From the NCBI GenBank assembly GCA_019636695.1, contig JAHBXD010000002.1, positions 186,001 through 250,000 of the forward strand: a stretch of 64,000 nt of DNA, written 5' to 3'. The translations under genes were made by a program, and so were the position numbers. The stretch is from Phycisphaeraceae bacterium (GTDB lineage: Bacteria > Planctomycetota > Phycisphaerae > Phycisphaerales > UBA1924). Under the pieces are notes generated by a model, which searched no databases, was not told where the DNA came from, and worked only from the letters and a program-made list of their open reading frames with translations. This document shows, in pieces, positions 11,546 to 19,107 of the stretch. Each line of letters begins with the position of its first letter. Position 1 is the stretch's first letter.

Positions 11546-11854
11546 ATGCGCCACGATCCAGACGAGTCCCCCCAAGTGCTCCGTACGGCCACCGTCCCGC
11601 AACCTCATCCCACGAACCCTTACCACTGATCCTGCAAGGCTCGGCGAGCAGATCAGTGCCCTCACCACGCCCTTTCTTCCCCCATCCACCGCACATCCCT
11701 TCAGCTTCCTCTCATTTCCTCATCCCGTGCTCCGGGCCGCCCCCCACACCTGCTACGACACCTCCGCCCGCCAGCCGGTGGCCCGACATTCTCAAACACA
11801 CCCGTGTCCGTGCCACGACCCAAACCGCCACGCACAGCGGCTCTGCCCCGAGAC

Positions 11855-11888
11855 GAAAAAAAAAACACCCGGCCGATCCGGCCGGGTG
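11855..11888 (-). terminator. Intrinsic terminator of the secreted protease gene
   Basis: On the minus strand a 10-bp perfect stem CACCCGGCCG / CGGCCGGGTG (11866-11888, loop of 3) is followed by about ten Ts (plus-strand A run 11856-11865). It lies ~50 nt past the protease stop. Confidence 0.9.
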
Positions 11889-11937
11889 CGCTGTGTCATG
11901 ATCCAAGAGTCATCGGCCGCGCCGACAACCCCGGCCC

Positions 11938-14034
11938 TTACGGGCAACCCGCGACAAACTGGTCAAGGAAGTAGAAGAAGTCGGCCGAGTCGATCTGGCC
12001 GTCCGGCACACCATACGCCGGATCATTCGGATCACTCGAACCCGACAGGTCCGCCACATCCAGGTTCCCCGCGACGAACTGGTCAAGGAAGTAGAAGAAG
12101 TCGGCCGAGTCGATCTGGCCGTCCGGCACGCCATACGCCGGGTCATTCGGATCACTCGAACCCGACATGTCCGCGACGCACACCACCGGCGTCGAGCCGG
12201 CCGCCATCCCGTAACTCGCGCCGACCGGCACGCTCACGCGCCCGATCGCCGTCGCCTGACCCGTGAACTTGTTGATCGTGTACAGCGTGTCCGTCGAGTC
12301 GTCGATCGTGTACAGCGTGTCGGTGTGCGCGTCATACGCCAGGCCGTCGCAATCGACAATCCCCGCCCCCAGCGGGCCGATATCCGTCTGGAATCCCGTC
12401 ACCTTGTCCAGAATCACCAGGCGCGTGCCGCCCGCCTGATCGCGCAAACCATACAACGTGCCCGTCGACGTATCGATCTCAATCCCGCCCACGCTCGGCC
12501 CGAAGCCCGCACCGACCGGCGTCGCCACCAGCGTATTCAGATCGATCGTAAACAACTGTGCGTTGTTCTGATTGATCGAATACAGCGTCTCCGTCGCGGG
12601 GTCATACGCCAGGCCCCACGCCTGCGTCATCCCGCTGATCACACCCAACTGCGTCATCGCATACGTCGCCTCATCCATCCGATACAGCGTCGGACCCACC
12701 CGGGCGCTCAGATAAAACCACTTGTTCACCGGGTCATACGCCATCCCGTCAAAATCCATCCCCGCTGCCGCCACGGTCACAAACCCCGCATCATTCGTGG
12801 CAACCGTCCCCACGTTCCCGGCCGTGCTCGCCGCAAGGAACAGCGGCGGCGCGGGCACAGGCGGCGGCGGCGGCGGCCCCTGGCAACTGCCGCGCGGGTT
12901 CGCCAGCGCGTTCTGCAGACCTGCGTTCTGAATCGCCGTACCCTGGTTCGAACCACCCGAACTCGTGCACCCCGCGTGCGAGTGCACACCGATCGCCAGG
13001 TTCATTTCCTCCCAAAGCACCGCCGAACCCGAATTGCCCCCCGTCGTGTCCGTCGCATACCGAACCGTGGTCCCCGTCAGCGTCACATACGGACCAACGT
13101 GCGTCTTCTGCGCCAGATACCACTGCGGATTCACCGGAGCGCTTGTCGTCCCGTACCCCGTGATCCGAATGTTCTCGTTCCCCGTCGCCGTCGGCGCCGC
13201 CGGCGCAAGGTCATACGCCATCCCATACGCCTGATACGGCACCAGCCCCGTGTTCGTATTCGGGAACACGTTAAAATACGCCCAGTCGTTCCCGATGCCG
13301 CCGTTCACGCTCTGCATCGTCGCGTTGTCCACCGAATACTGGTCCTCCGGCGGCGGGTGCTGAATGCACGAAAACTGCGCGCAATTCGACAGCGGCACAT
13401 TAAACTGAATCACCCCAGGCGAACTCACGCAGTGCCCGGCGCTCAGCAGGCACTTGGCCGAGTCGGTAATCACCCACGCCGTGCACCCCGCGGGCAGATA
13501 CCGCGCTGCACGGTTGTCATAACTCAGCACACGGTCATCCGTCGTCCCGCAGATCGACTCCGGCACAACCCCCTGGTCAAGCCCCGCCCACGCACCCGTC
13601 ACGGCAAGGTGGCTCACCCCCGTACCCGGACGCGCCAGAATCTCTACCATCACCGAGTCGCCGTTGAAATACGCACTCGTCTGGTGCCACTGCTGCACCT
13701 GCACCTGGTTCAGATACTGCGCATGGCCGTCAAACGTCGAGGTCACCCGAATCAACGACCCGGAGCCGTCCTGCACACTCCCCGATAGCAGCACGTCATC
13801 AAACTGCAGACGAACCCAGTTCGCACCCGGCACGGTGATCACCGTCCGGTACACAACCTCTTCACGCGCGCCCGTCGTGTTCGAAACCCAACCCGAACTC
13901 AGGTCCAACTCGACAAACGGATGCGCCCCCGCCACAAGACCCGGCGGCGTCACCAAATCCGGATCAGCCCCGCACACCCCCGCCGAAAGGCCCAAGGCCA
14001 TTCCCGCGCACGCCGTCAACTTCAGTGCTCGCAT
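11938..14034 (-). CDS. Secreted trypsin-like serine protease with beta-propeller and GC-type dockerin repeats
   Basis: A 698-residue exported protein. The N-terminal signal peptide MRALKLTACAGMALGLSAG is followed by a region with a trypsin-fold catalytic triad: His in CLLSAGHCVSS, Asp in GIGNDWAYFNV and Ser in TTGGNSGSAVLW. A proline linker (PPPPPPVPAPP) leads to ~250 residues of repeated YDP...LY blades (AYDPATETLYSI, AYDAHTDTLYTI), probably a propeller. Two almost identical 40-residue repeats, SGSSDPNDPAYGVPDGQIDS followed by ADFFYFLDQFVAG, end the protein at GCP. Such Ca-binding dockerin-like tails are typical of Phycisphaerae secreted proteins. The frame extends to 14067, but the signal peptide starts at ATG 14034. 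The substrate is unknown. Confidence 0.88.
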   Translation of the reverse strand: MRALKLTACAGMALGLSAGVCGADPDLVTPPGLVAGAHPFVELDLSSGWVSNTTGAREEVVYRTVITVPGANWVRLQFDDVLLSGSVQDGSGSLIRVTSTFDGHAQYLNQVQVQQWHQTSAYFNGDSVMVEILARPGTGVSHLAVTGAWAGLDQGVVPESICGTTDDRVLSYDNRAARYLPAGCTAWVITDSAKCLLSAGHCVSSPGVIQFNVPLSNCAQFSCIQHPPPEDQYSVDNATMQSVNGGIGNDWAYFNVFPNTNTGLVPYQAYGMAYDLAPAAPTATGNENIRITGYGTTSAPVNPQWYLAQKTHVGPYVTLTGTTVRYATDTTGGNSGSAVLWEEMNLAIGVHSHAGCTSSGGSNQGTAIQNAGLQNALANPRGSCQGPPPPPPVPAPPLFLAASTAGNVGTVATNDAGFVTVAAAGMDFDGMAYDPVNKWFYLSARVGPTLYRMDEATYAMTQLGVISGMTQAWGLAYDPATETLYSINQNNAQLFTIDLNTLVATPVGAGFGPSVGGIEIDTSTGTLYGLRDQAGGTRLVILDKVTGFQTDIGPLGAGIVDCDGLAYDAHTDTLYTIDDSTDTLYTINKFTGQATAIGRVSVPVGASYGMAAGSTPVVCVADMSGSSDPNDPAYGVPDGQIDSADFFYFLDQFVAGNLDVADLSGSSDPNDPAYGVPDGQIDSADFFYFLDQFVAGCP
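11950..12175 (-). repeat. 120-nt tandem duplication in the protease 3' end
   Basis: Sequence from 11951 recurs at exactly +120 nt (12071). Over about 104 aligned positions I count five differences. Each unit encodes one dockerin-like repeat. Such identity, including third codon positions, suggests recent duplication or gene conversion. Confidence 0.9.
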
Positions 14035-14339
14035 CGCTGACACTTCCTCCCGATGCACGCCCGACAAAAACCAGGCGACGCATCTTCGCCGTGAACTTAT
14101 GCCACAGGCGTTGACCCACTCCTGAACCCGGCCGGCTCACCCGGCACGGCCATCTGCACGCCACGCGGCGGCCAGACACGAGGCTACAACGAACCTTCGG
14201 GCGGCTCAAGGCCGACCTTTCGTCTTTCCGCACCTTGTTCGAAGGCTGTTCCTGGTTTCAAACCAGGGAAAACCCGAGCACGTCAGAAATCGTCCCAAAA
14301 CCTGATCGCGCAAACCTGCGGCCCAGCCCGAATCCCAAC
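14035..14339. other. 305-nt spacer upstream of the protease gene, with an inverted repeat
   Basis: Both flanking genes run on the minus strand. The only notable structure is a 17-nt palindrome, CCTGGTTT 14251-14258, C, AAACCAGG 14260-14267. No T run follows on either strand, so it looks more like an operator or weak hairpin than an intrinsic terminator. The protease promoter must be here, but no clear -35/-10 pair was recognised. Confidence 0.5.
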
Positions 14340-15695
14340 TCAGCCTAAGCCGCCCCACGCCGCGCCAATCTCCCGCGAAAGGTCGTCGATCGCGCACTGC
14401 GGATACATCAGCCACGGCCACGTACGAACCAACGCTACGCGCGCTGCCGCCATGTCCAGCCGCGCATCGGCTGCCTGCTGCTCGAACAGACGAAGGTGCT
14501 CGCCATGACGCGTCCGATAATCCGCTAGCGCCGCATGCATCGCCCTGAACGCCGCACGCCGATCCTCGCTCGACCGCGCCGATCGCGCGATCGCCTTGAG
14601 CGCTTCCTGCTTCACCTCCGCCGCCGAAGCATCCCCCACCATCCCCGGATCATGCAGCGCCCGATGCGCTGCCGACACCCGCTCGGCGAGCCGGCCGAGT
14701 TCCCCCTCACCCGCAGGTCCTAACCCCAGCCTCAGTGTCGCCGAAACCACAACCTTGGGGGAAACACGCCACCCTGCCCACGATGCAAGCCACGTCTCCC
14801 CCGCCTCGTCATACGCCGCGCCTCCGAGCCCATGCACAAAAATGTCGCACCCCGCGAAACGCAGCATCCCCGTCATCAAGAGTGCTCGCGGCGCAAGATC
14901 CGTCAGCCTCACCTCCGAAACCTCATCAGACCAGACTCCCCGCCGCTCTTGACCCCACCCCGTGCGCCACAGAGGCAGTTCAAACCGCGATCCTTCCGAC
15001 CGTAACGCTCGCATCCGCGCCCGGGGCGATGCCGCAACCGCACGGTTGTACTCGCGCCACACGCGCTCCGGCTCTCGCGCCATCCGCTCAACCACTTCCG
15101 CAAAGAGCGATGTCCCCGCAAGTCGACTTGCCGCGAACGACCGCATGCTCCCCTTGCGCTCGCCCAATCCTCGCTCGACCGCTTTGGCCGTCTGCACTGC
15201 CAGGCTCTCGGCATCGCGATTCTCGCGCAGAAGGTTGAGTACACGCTCGGCCCAGGCGCCGCCCACCGCCGGGTGCGCATCCTGCGGCCCCGCCCCCCGC
15301 ACATCGACCGCCGGGCGCGACCGCAGCGCAACCCCCCGCATCGATGCCCCGCAGCGCCATGTGCCGATCGCCGGGCTTCCGCGATCATCCACCCGCGGAT
15401 ACGCCAGGGCCAGCGGATCGTTGTCGTCGTGATCAACCCACACCCACGCCGGTTCCCACCCGTGCGCCGCCGCCGAAGCCGTCGTCGCCATCCATTTCGC
15501 CAGGATCCCCGGGTGCCAGAAAGCGCACTGGTGACCGCTCATGATGATCGGTCGATCCGCCGCCAGCCCCAGTTCTTCCCGGAATTTCCGTTTTGTCGGC
15601 GCATCCGCCCGGCCCGGCCCCTCGTCAGACAGACTCGCCCAGGCATCGGCCGAAGGCCGGATCACCACCTCCGCCCGCGAACCGGCGTCATTCAT
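14340..15695 (-). CDS. BshC-like protein of unknown function
   Basis: About 451 residues, cytoplasmic, no signal peptide. Short motifs echo BshC, the putative cysteine-adding enzyme of bacillithiol synthesis: IMSGHQCAFWHPGILAKWMA resembles its TGQQ...GPLYTxYKA region, AWVWVDHDDND its FWVAxEDHDF, and LAPRALLMTGMLRF with DIFVHGLGGAAYDE its LLRPLYQ...YIGGxGELAYW. This is resemblance by eye only, not a demonstrated homology. The start at 15695 is preferred over 15710 because its ATGA overlaps the stop of the upstream glycosyltransferase gene, implying translational coupling. It is the last gene of a four-gene minus-strand operon. The SGHQC cysteine is not a BshC feature. Confidence 0.6.
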   Translation of the reverse strand: MNDAGSRAEVVIRPSADAWASLSDEGPGRADAPTKRKFREELGLAADRPIIMSGHQCAFWHPGILAKWMATTASAAAHGWEPAWVWVDHDDNDPLALAYPRVDDRGSPAIGTWRCGASMRGVALRSRPAVDVRGAGPQDAHPAVGGAWAERVLNLLRENRDAESLAVQTAKAVERGLGERKGSMRSFAASRLAGTSLFAEVVERMAREPERVWREYNRAVAASPRARMRALRSEGSRFELPLWRTGWGQERRGVWSDEVSEVRLTDLAPRALLMTGMLRFAGCDIFVHGLGGAAYDEAGETWLASWAGWRVSPKVVVSATLRLGLGPAGEGELGRLAERVSAAHRALHDPGMVGDASAAEVKQEALKAIARSARSSEDRRAAFRAMHAALADYRTRHGEHLRLFEQQAADARLDMAAARVALVRTWPWLMYPQCAIDDLSREIGAAWGGLG

Positions 15696-16414
15696 GAACA
15701 CGACCCGCACGCCGCGCGTGTGCAGACACCCGCCAGCGCCCGCTCGAACACTTCGCGATAGTGCGCAAGACGCACATCGGCATCATCCAGCGGCCCGCCG
15801 AACGTCCGCGAAGGATCGTTGTAAATCAGCCGCACCGGAATCTCCGTGATGCGCAGCCCCTTGGCCTTCGCCTGCGCCCAGAACTGCATCGGCAGCGCAT
15901 ACCCGTCTTCCGTAAGCGTAAGCCTCTGCAGCGCCGAAACCCGATACGCCTTGAACCCGCAGAAGGCATCCGTCAACCGCAGCCCGAGCTTCGCGTTGAT
16001 CTCCCCCGTGATGATCGCATTGATCGCCCGACGCTCCGCCGGAGGATGATCGTTCCCCTCGAAACGCTCAAGATAGCGCGACCCGCTGATCACATCCCAC
16101 GCGCCCGTCGATGCCTCGTGCAGAAACGAGGGAATCGCATCCGGCTCGTGCTGCTCATCGCAGTCCATCGTCACCAGCCAGTCATACCCATGGGCGATCG
16201 CAAACGCAAAAGCGTCCCGGATGCTCCTCCCGTATCCCACGTTCGATTCACGCTGGATCAACCGCACCGGCTTCGACGCCACGATCCCCGGCGTCGCGTC
16301 CGTCGAACCGTCGTCAATCACCAGCACGTCGTGCCCCTGGGCCAGCACCCGCCCGAGCACCCGCTCGACGTACCGCTCTTCGTTATACACCGGGATGGCT
16401 ATCAACACCCGCAT
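15692..16414 (-). CDS. Family 2 glycosyltransferase (dolichyl-phosphate-mannose synthase-like)
   Basis: A 240-residue GT-A enzyme: MRVLIAIPVYNEERYVERVL, VIDDGSTDATPGIV, ESNVGYGRSIRDAF and the metal-binding MDCDEQHEPDAIP (DxD-like), then SGSRYLERF and FCGFKAYR. It lacks membrane segments, so it is a soluble or peripheral transferase that probably uses a nucleotide sugar and a lipid phosphate acceptor. The ATG at 16414 follows a GAGGAG/TGAGG Shine-Dalgarno; the frame upstream has no homology. It lies 97 nt after the unknown 223-residue gene and overlaps the BshC-like gene by 4 nt. Confidence 0.88.
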   Translation of the reverse strand: MRVLIAIPVYNEERYVERVLGRVLAQGHDVLVIDDGSTDATPGIVASKPVRLIQRESNVGYGRSIRDAFAFAIAHGYDWLVTMDCDEQHEPDAIPSFLHEASTGAWDVISGSRYLERFEGNDHPPAERRAINAIITGEINAKLGLRLTDAFCGFKAYRVSALQRLTLTEDGYALPMQFWAQAKAKGLRITEIPVRLIYNDPSRTFGGPLDDADVRLAHYREVFERALAGVCTRAACGSCS

Positions 16415-16511
16415 GATGACCTCACTCCTCTCGGCGCACCGCCACGACGACCGCGGCTCGACGCCCCGGTCCACCCGCATCAACCACCCCCGATGACTTT
16501 TCCTTCCCGCC

Positions 16512-17183
16512 TCACACCCCGGCCCGACCCTGCTCATCCTCGTCCTCACCACCCTCGTCAGGCTGGGGCGAAAACGGCCCGTCCCCGGCTGGGCCGAGCC
16601 CCCGCGAAAGCGATGTGAACGCCGCGAACCCGAAAGGCTGCGAGCCTTCGCGCGGTCGCCGCGCTTCCTCCTGCTGCCGTGCCTGCTCCTCGATCCGCTG
16701 CAGCAACTCCGGCGTCAGCGTATGGAACGACCTGATCTCATGCAGCGGCAGTGTGTACACCTCACCCCCGGGCGTACGGATCTGAAAAACCGTGCACTGC
16801 ACCTCTTCGCTCAACTCGCGCGTCTCAAGGCTCGTCGACACCGAACACGCGAACATCGGGTGCACTTCAGCGATCGGAATCCGCGCCCCGTGCGAGGTAA
16901 TCACCGCTAAGCGGCCGTCGAACATCTGCCGGGCGTTCTCCTCCGCCGCGGGGTCATACACATCCGTCTCGCGCTCAATCCGCATGACCGAGAGCGCGGT
17001 CAGCATCTCCCGAATCACGTTGTACCAGAACAACTCCCGCCGCGCCTTGATCTGCTCCGGACTCGCCCCGCGCCGTCGCGCGCTCCCGCTCTTGGGCGAA
17101 GGAACAATCGGCGCTCCGGTCATCGATGGTGTTGCGTTCGTCTCCACGACCGGATCGTAGGCTTCGCTGCGTTCCCCCCTCAC
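16512..17183 (-). CDS. Unknown 223-residue protein
   Basis: No family recognised. The centre (about residues 40-150) looks folded: IKARRELFWYNVIREMLTAL, then VITSHGARIPIAEVHPMFAC and TVFQIRTPGGEVYTLPLHEI. The flanks are charged and low complexity, with an acidic C-terminus (DEGGEDEDEQG). No signal peptide. The GTG start at 17183 overlaps the TGA of the upstream NfeD/ClpP-like gene (GTGA), so the two are translationally coupled. The ATG at 17123 is an alternative start. Confidence 0.7.
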   Translation of the reverse strand: MRGERSEAYDPVVETNATPSMTGAPIVPSPKSGSARRRGASPEQIKARRELFWYNVIREMLTALSVMRIERETDVYDPAAEENARQMFDGRLAVITSHGARIPIAEVHPMFACSVSTSLETRELSEEVQCTVFQIRTPGGEVYTLPLHEIRSFHTLTPELLQRIEEQARQQEEARRPREGSQPFGFAAFTSLSRGLGPAGDGPFSPQPDEGGEDEDEQGRAGV

Positions 17184-18322
17184 CGGCTCGCATACTCCCG
17201 CGCCCGCTCACGAAGCCGCTCAATCCGGCGACGCCGCTCCAGAAAAGCCCCGCGCCAATCCGCGATGTTCCGATCCATCGTCCGCCCCACGCTCGTGCCC
17301 CAGGGTGCGGGCGTCCGCAGCAATTCCGGATACACCTCGAACACCCCCTCTCCCTGCTGCAGAATCTGCTCCGCACGCTCAAGCACTTCAAGCGCGCGCG
17401 CCCCGGCCGTACGGAATGCAGCCGGCGATACCGCCCGATCGTCAATCGGCCGCCGCAGACGCTCGAGCGACAACTCCACCCCCCGCACCTGCCGATCCGC
17501 TTCCTTCAGCGCGTCATCCACATCGCGCTTCGCCCCCTCCAATCCGCTCGAGATCCGCGCGCGCGCTGGCCGAGGCGACCCGTTCGTCCTCGCCAGCAAC
17601 ACCTGCGCCACGCTCACCCCGCCCATATCCACGCACCCCGAACGAACCAGCACCGACTCGTCCAACTTCGCACGCACCACCCCGTCCGCACGGTGCTCGA
17701 TGAGCGCCCGCCCGCCCGCCGTCGGCGCCTCGCCCGAAAACACGATGCGATCCCCCGCGTCAACGCCCCACACCGAGGCATCCAGTCGCGCCAGCACGCC
17801 CGACACCTCAGGCGCAATACCGCGCCGTCGAAGCCCCATCCACAACAGCCCCGCAAGATCACGCTCCACCTGCTCGCGCTCCGACACCGTCAGAGGCACA
17901 AGTTCCCCGAGTTCGTCGCCGCGATCATGCTCGACCGAAACCCCCGCCCCGGCGCAGCACACCCCCGCGCATAACCCGATGTTCAGCGCCCCCACTCCCA
18001 CCGGCTTCCCACCGGGCAGATACACCGCGCACTTTTCCCCCAGCGCATGCACCCCGCGGCACAACGTCCGCACAAGGTCGACCCGCCAGCGGCGAACCCC
18101 GAGTTCGAGCACAACCAATTCCGCGTCACGCCCCTCACCGAGCGCATCCACCACGTCCGTGGCCATCTTCACGCTGTCCAGATCGCCCGTCACCAGCACA
18201 TGCGACACCGGGCTTACCCCCGCGCGTCGACCACGCTCCGGCTGCAGGCCGCCGCGGCAGACCGCGGCCAATCCCGCGATCGCCCCCAGCGCTGTGCGTC
18301 GTGCAATCACCCGTCCCGTCAT
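17180..18322 (-). CDS. Exported protein with weak NfeD/ClpP-fold resemblance
   Basis: 380 residues. The N-terminus MTGRVIARRTALGAIAGLAA has a twin Arg and a hydrophobic stretch, a possible Tat or Sec signal. The next ~110 residues read like the crotonase/ClpP fold of SppA and NfeD-type membrane proteases: SHVLVTGDLDSV, ELVVLELGVRRWRVDLVRTL, KCAVYLPGGKPVG, then ALNIGLCAGVCCAGAGVSV where active proteases have the nucleophile Ser. That Ser is not obvious here, so it may be inactive. The C-terminal third is helical and rich in Arg, Glu and Leu (possible coiled coil). It is first in the operon and divergent from the gene at 18681. Confidence 0.6.
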   Translation of the reverse strand: MTGRVIARRTALGAIAGLAAVCRGGLQPERGRRAGVSPVSHVLVTGDLDSVKMATDVVDALGEGRDAELVVLELGVRRWRVDLVRTLCRGVHALGEKCAVYLPGGKPVGVGALNIGLCAGVCCAGAGVSVEHDRGDELGELVPLTVSEREQVERDLAGLLWMGLRRRGIAPEVSGVLARLDASVWGVDAGDRIVFSGEAPTAGGRALIEHRADGVVRAKLDESVLVRSGCVDMGGVSVAQVLLARTNGSPRPARARISSGLEGAKRDVDDALKEADRQVRGVELSLERLRRPIDDRAVSPAAFRTAGARALEVLERAEQILQQGEGVFEVYPELLRTPAPWGTSVGRTMDRNIADWRGAFLERRRRIERLRERAREYASR

Positions 18323-18680
18323 GGCGACAAGCCTACATCAACTGCCCCCCGCCGCCAACACCTTCCTCTGCCCTCCCCCGAAGCTGTGCCGATCGCCCGC
18401 CCTCGCGCCGCACACACCTCTTCGCCCTCGCGGCCGAAGCCCTCCGCCCACGCTCCCAGTGCAGATACACCTTGCGGACCTTCCCCCTCCGCACGGCTCT
18501 CCGCCCCGCGCGCGTCAAGATCACTCCCTGAACAAGGGAGTCTCCCCCGCCCCGAACTTCACCAGCCCGCACAGCCCGCACAGATTGAGCACACCTACGC
18601 CCCCGCACGTCTCGAAACCGGCAAGTGCCCCCTCCTGCCGACCGATGCACTCCCCGCAATCAACCCGGAGAAGCGCAACC
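18323..18680. other. 358-nt divergent promoter region
   Basis: It separates the minus-strand operon ending at 14340 from the plus-strand small gene at 18681. It contains a short hairpin (ACTCCCT 18523-18529 / AGGGAGT 18535-18541). A minus-strand frame 18333-18659 is Arg/Gly-rich without recognisable features and is not called. No clear promoter hexamers were found. Confidence 0.45.
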
Positions 18681-18974
18681 ATGGCCGGCCCAACCCGCGC
18701 ATTCAACGAAGTGAAAGCCCTCCTCAACAAGCTCGATCGAGGCATTGACGAAGCACGCGTCAAACGCCTCGCCCCGGCCCATGGCGACAGCCAGCCCAAG
18801 GCCAACGCCGAAACTACCCCCGCTGCCCCCCCCACCAGCGCCCAACCTTCCGGCTCGACCATCATCGGCGGCCCACCCCAAAACCCCGCCTCGCCAGCCA
18901 ACAAGCCCACCAGCGCCTATGGCCGCGCCAGACCACTGCGCCCCGGTCCGACAAACCAAGCCGACTGGCGATAA
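18681..18974 (+). CDS. Unknown 97-residue protein
   Basis: The first ~35 residues (AFNEVKALLNKLDRGIDEAR) form a likely amphipathic helix; the rest is rich in Pro, Ala, Thr and Ser (PAAPPTSAQPSGSTIIGGPP) and probably disordered, ending RPGPTNQADWR. A GGAG sits 10 nt before the ATG at 18681 and an intrinsic terminator lies ~33 nt beyond the stop, both supporting a real, separately transcribed gene. No signal peptide or family match. Confidence 0.65.
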   Translation: MAGPTRAFNEVKALLNKLDRGIDEARVKRLAPAHGDSQPKANAETTPAAPPTSAQPSGSTIIGGPPQNPASPANKPTSAYGRARPLRPGPTNQADWR

Positions 18975-19006
18975 ACCAAAAACCAAACCAAATTTGACGC
19001 TCCTCG

Positions 19007-19042
19007 CGGCGGGGTCAACCGACCCCGCCGTTTCCCTTTTTC
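19007..19042 (+). terminator. Intrinsic terminator after the 97-residue gene
   Basis: Perfect 10-bp stem CGGCGGGGTC 19007-19016 / GACCCCGCCG 19021-19030, loop AACC, then TTTCCCTTTTTC. Confidence 0.88.
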
Positions 19043-19063
19043 GAGCAACCCCACGATTTCCCG

Positions 19064-19069
19064 TATACT
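19064..19069 (+). promoter_or_regulatory. Candidate -10 box of the TlpA-like gene
   Basis: TATACT sits 38 nt before the ATG at 19108, just after the upstream terminator. No good -35 hexamer is seen at 16-18 nt, so this is tentative. Confidence 0.4.
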
Positions 19070-19107
19070 CATCCTTCCGGAGACCTCGAATCTCGAAAGG
19101 ATCATCC

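Larger units (their letters stand above)
11491..11937. other. 447-nt convergent spacer between fusA and the protease gene
   Basis: It holds two intrinsic terminators, one for each converging gene (11518-11545 plus strand, 11855-11888 minus strand). The ~300 nt between them are C-rich and contain no frame that looks coding. Confidence 0.7.

Noticed and set aside
12325-13788. A 487-codon plus-strand frame opposite the secreted protease
   Set aside because: Arg/His-rich nonsense-type composition; the minus strand has signal peptide, catalytic triad, repeats and a terminator.
18333-18659. A minus-strand frame (108 codons) in the divergent spacer
   Set aside because: Arg/Gly-rich, no ribosome site, no recognisable motif; kept as non-coding.
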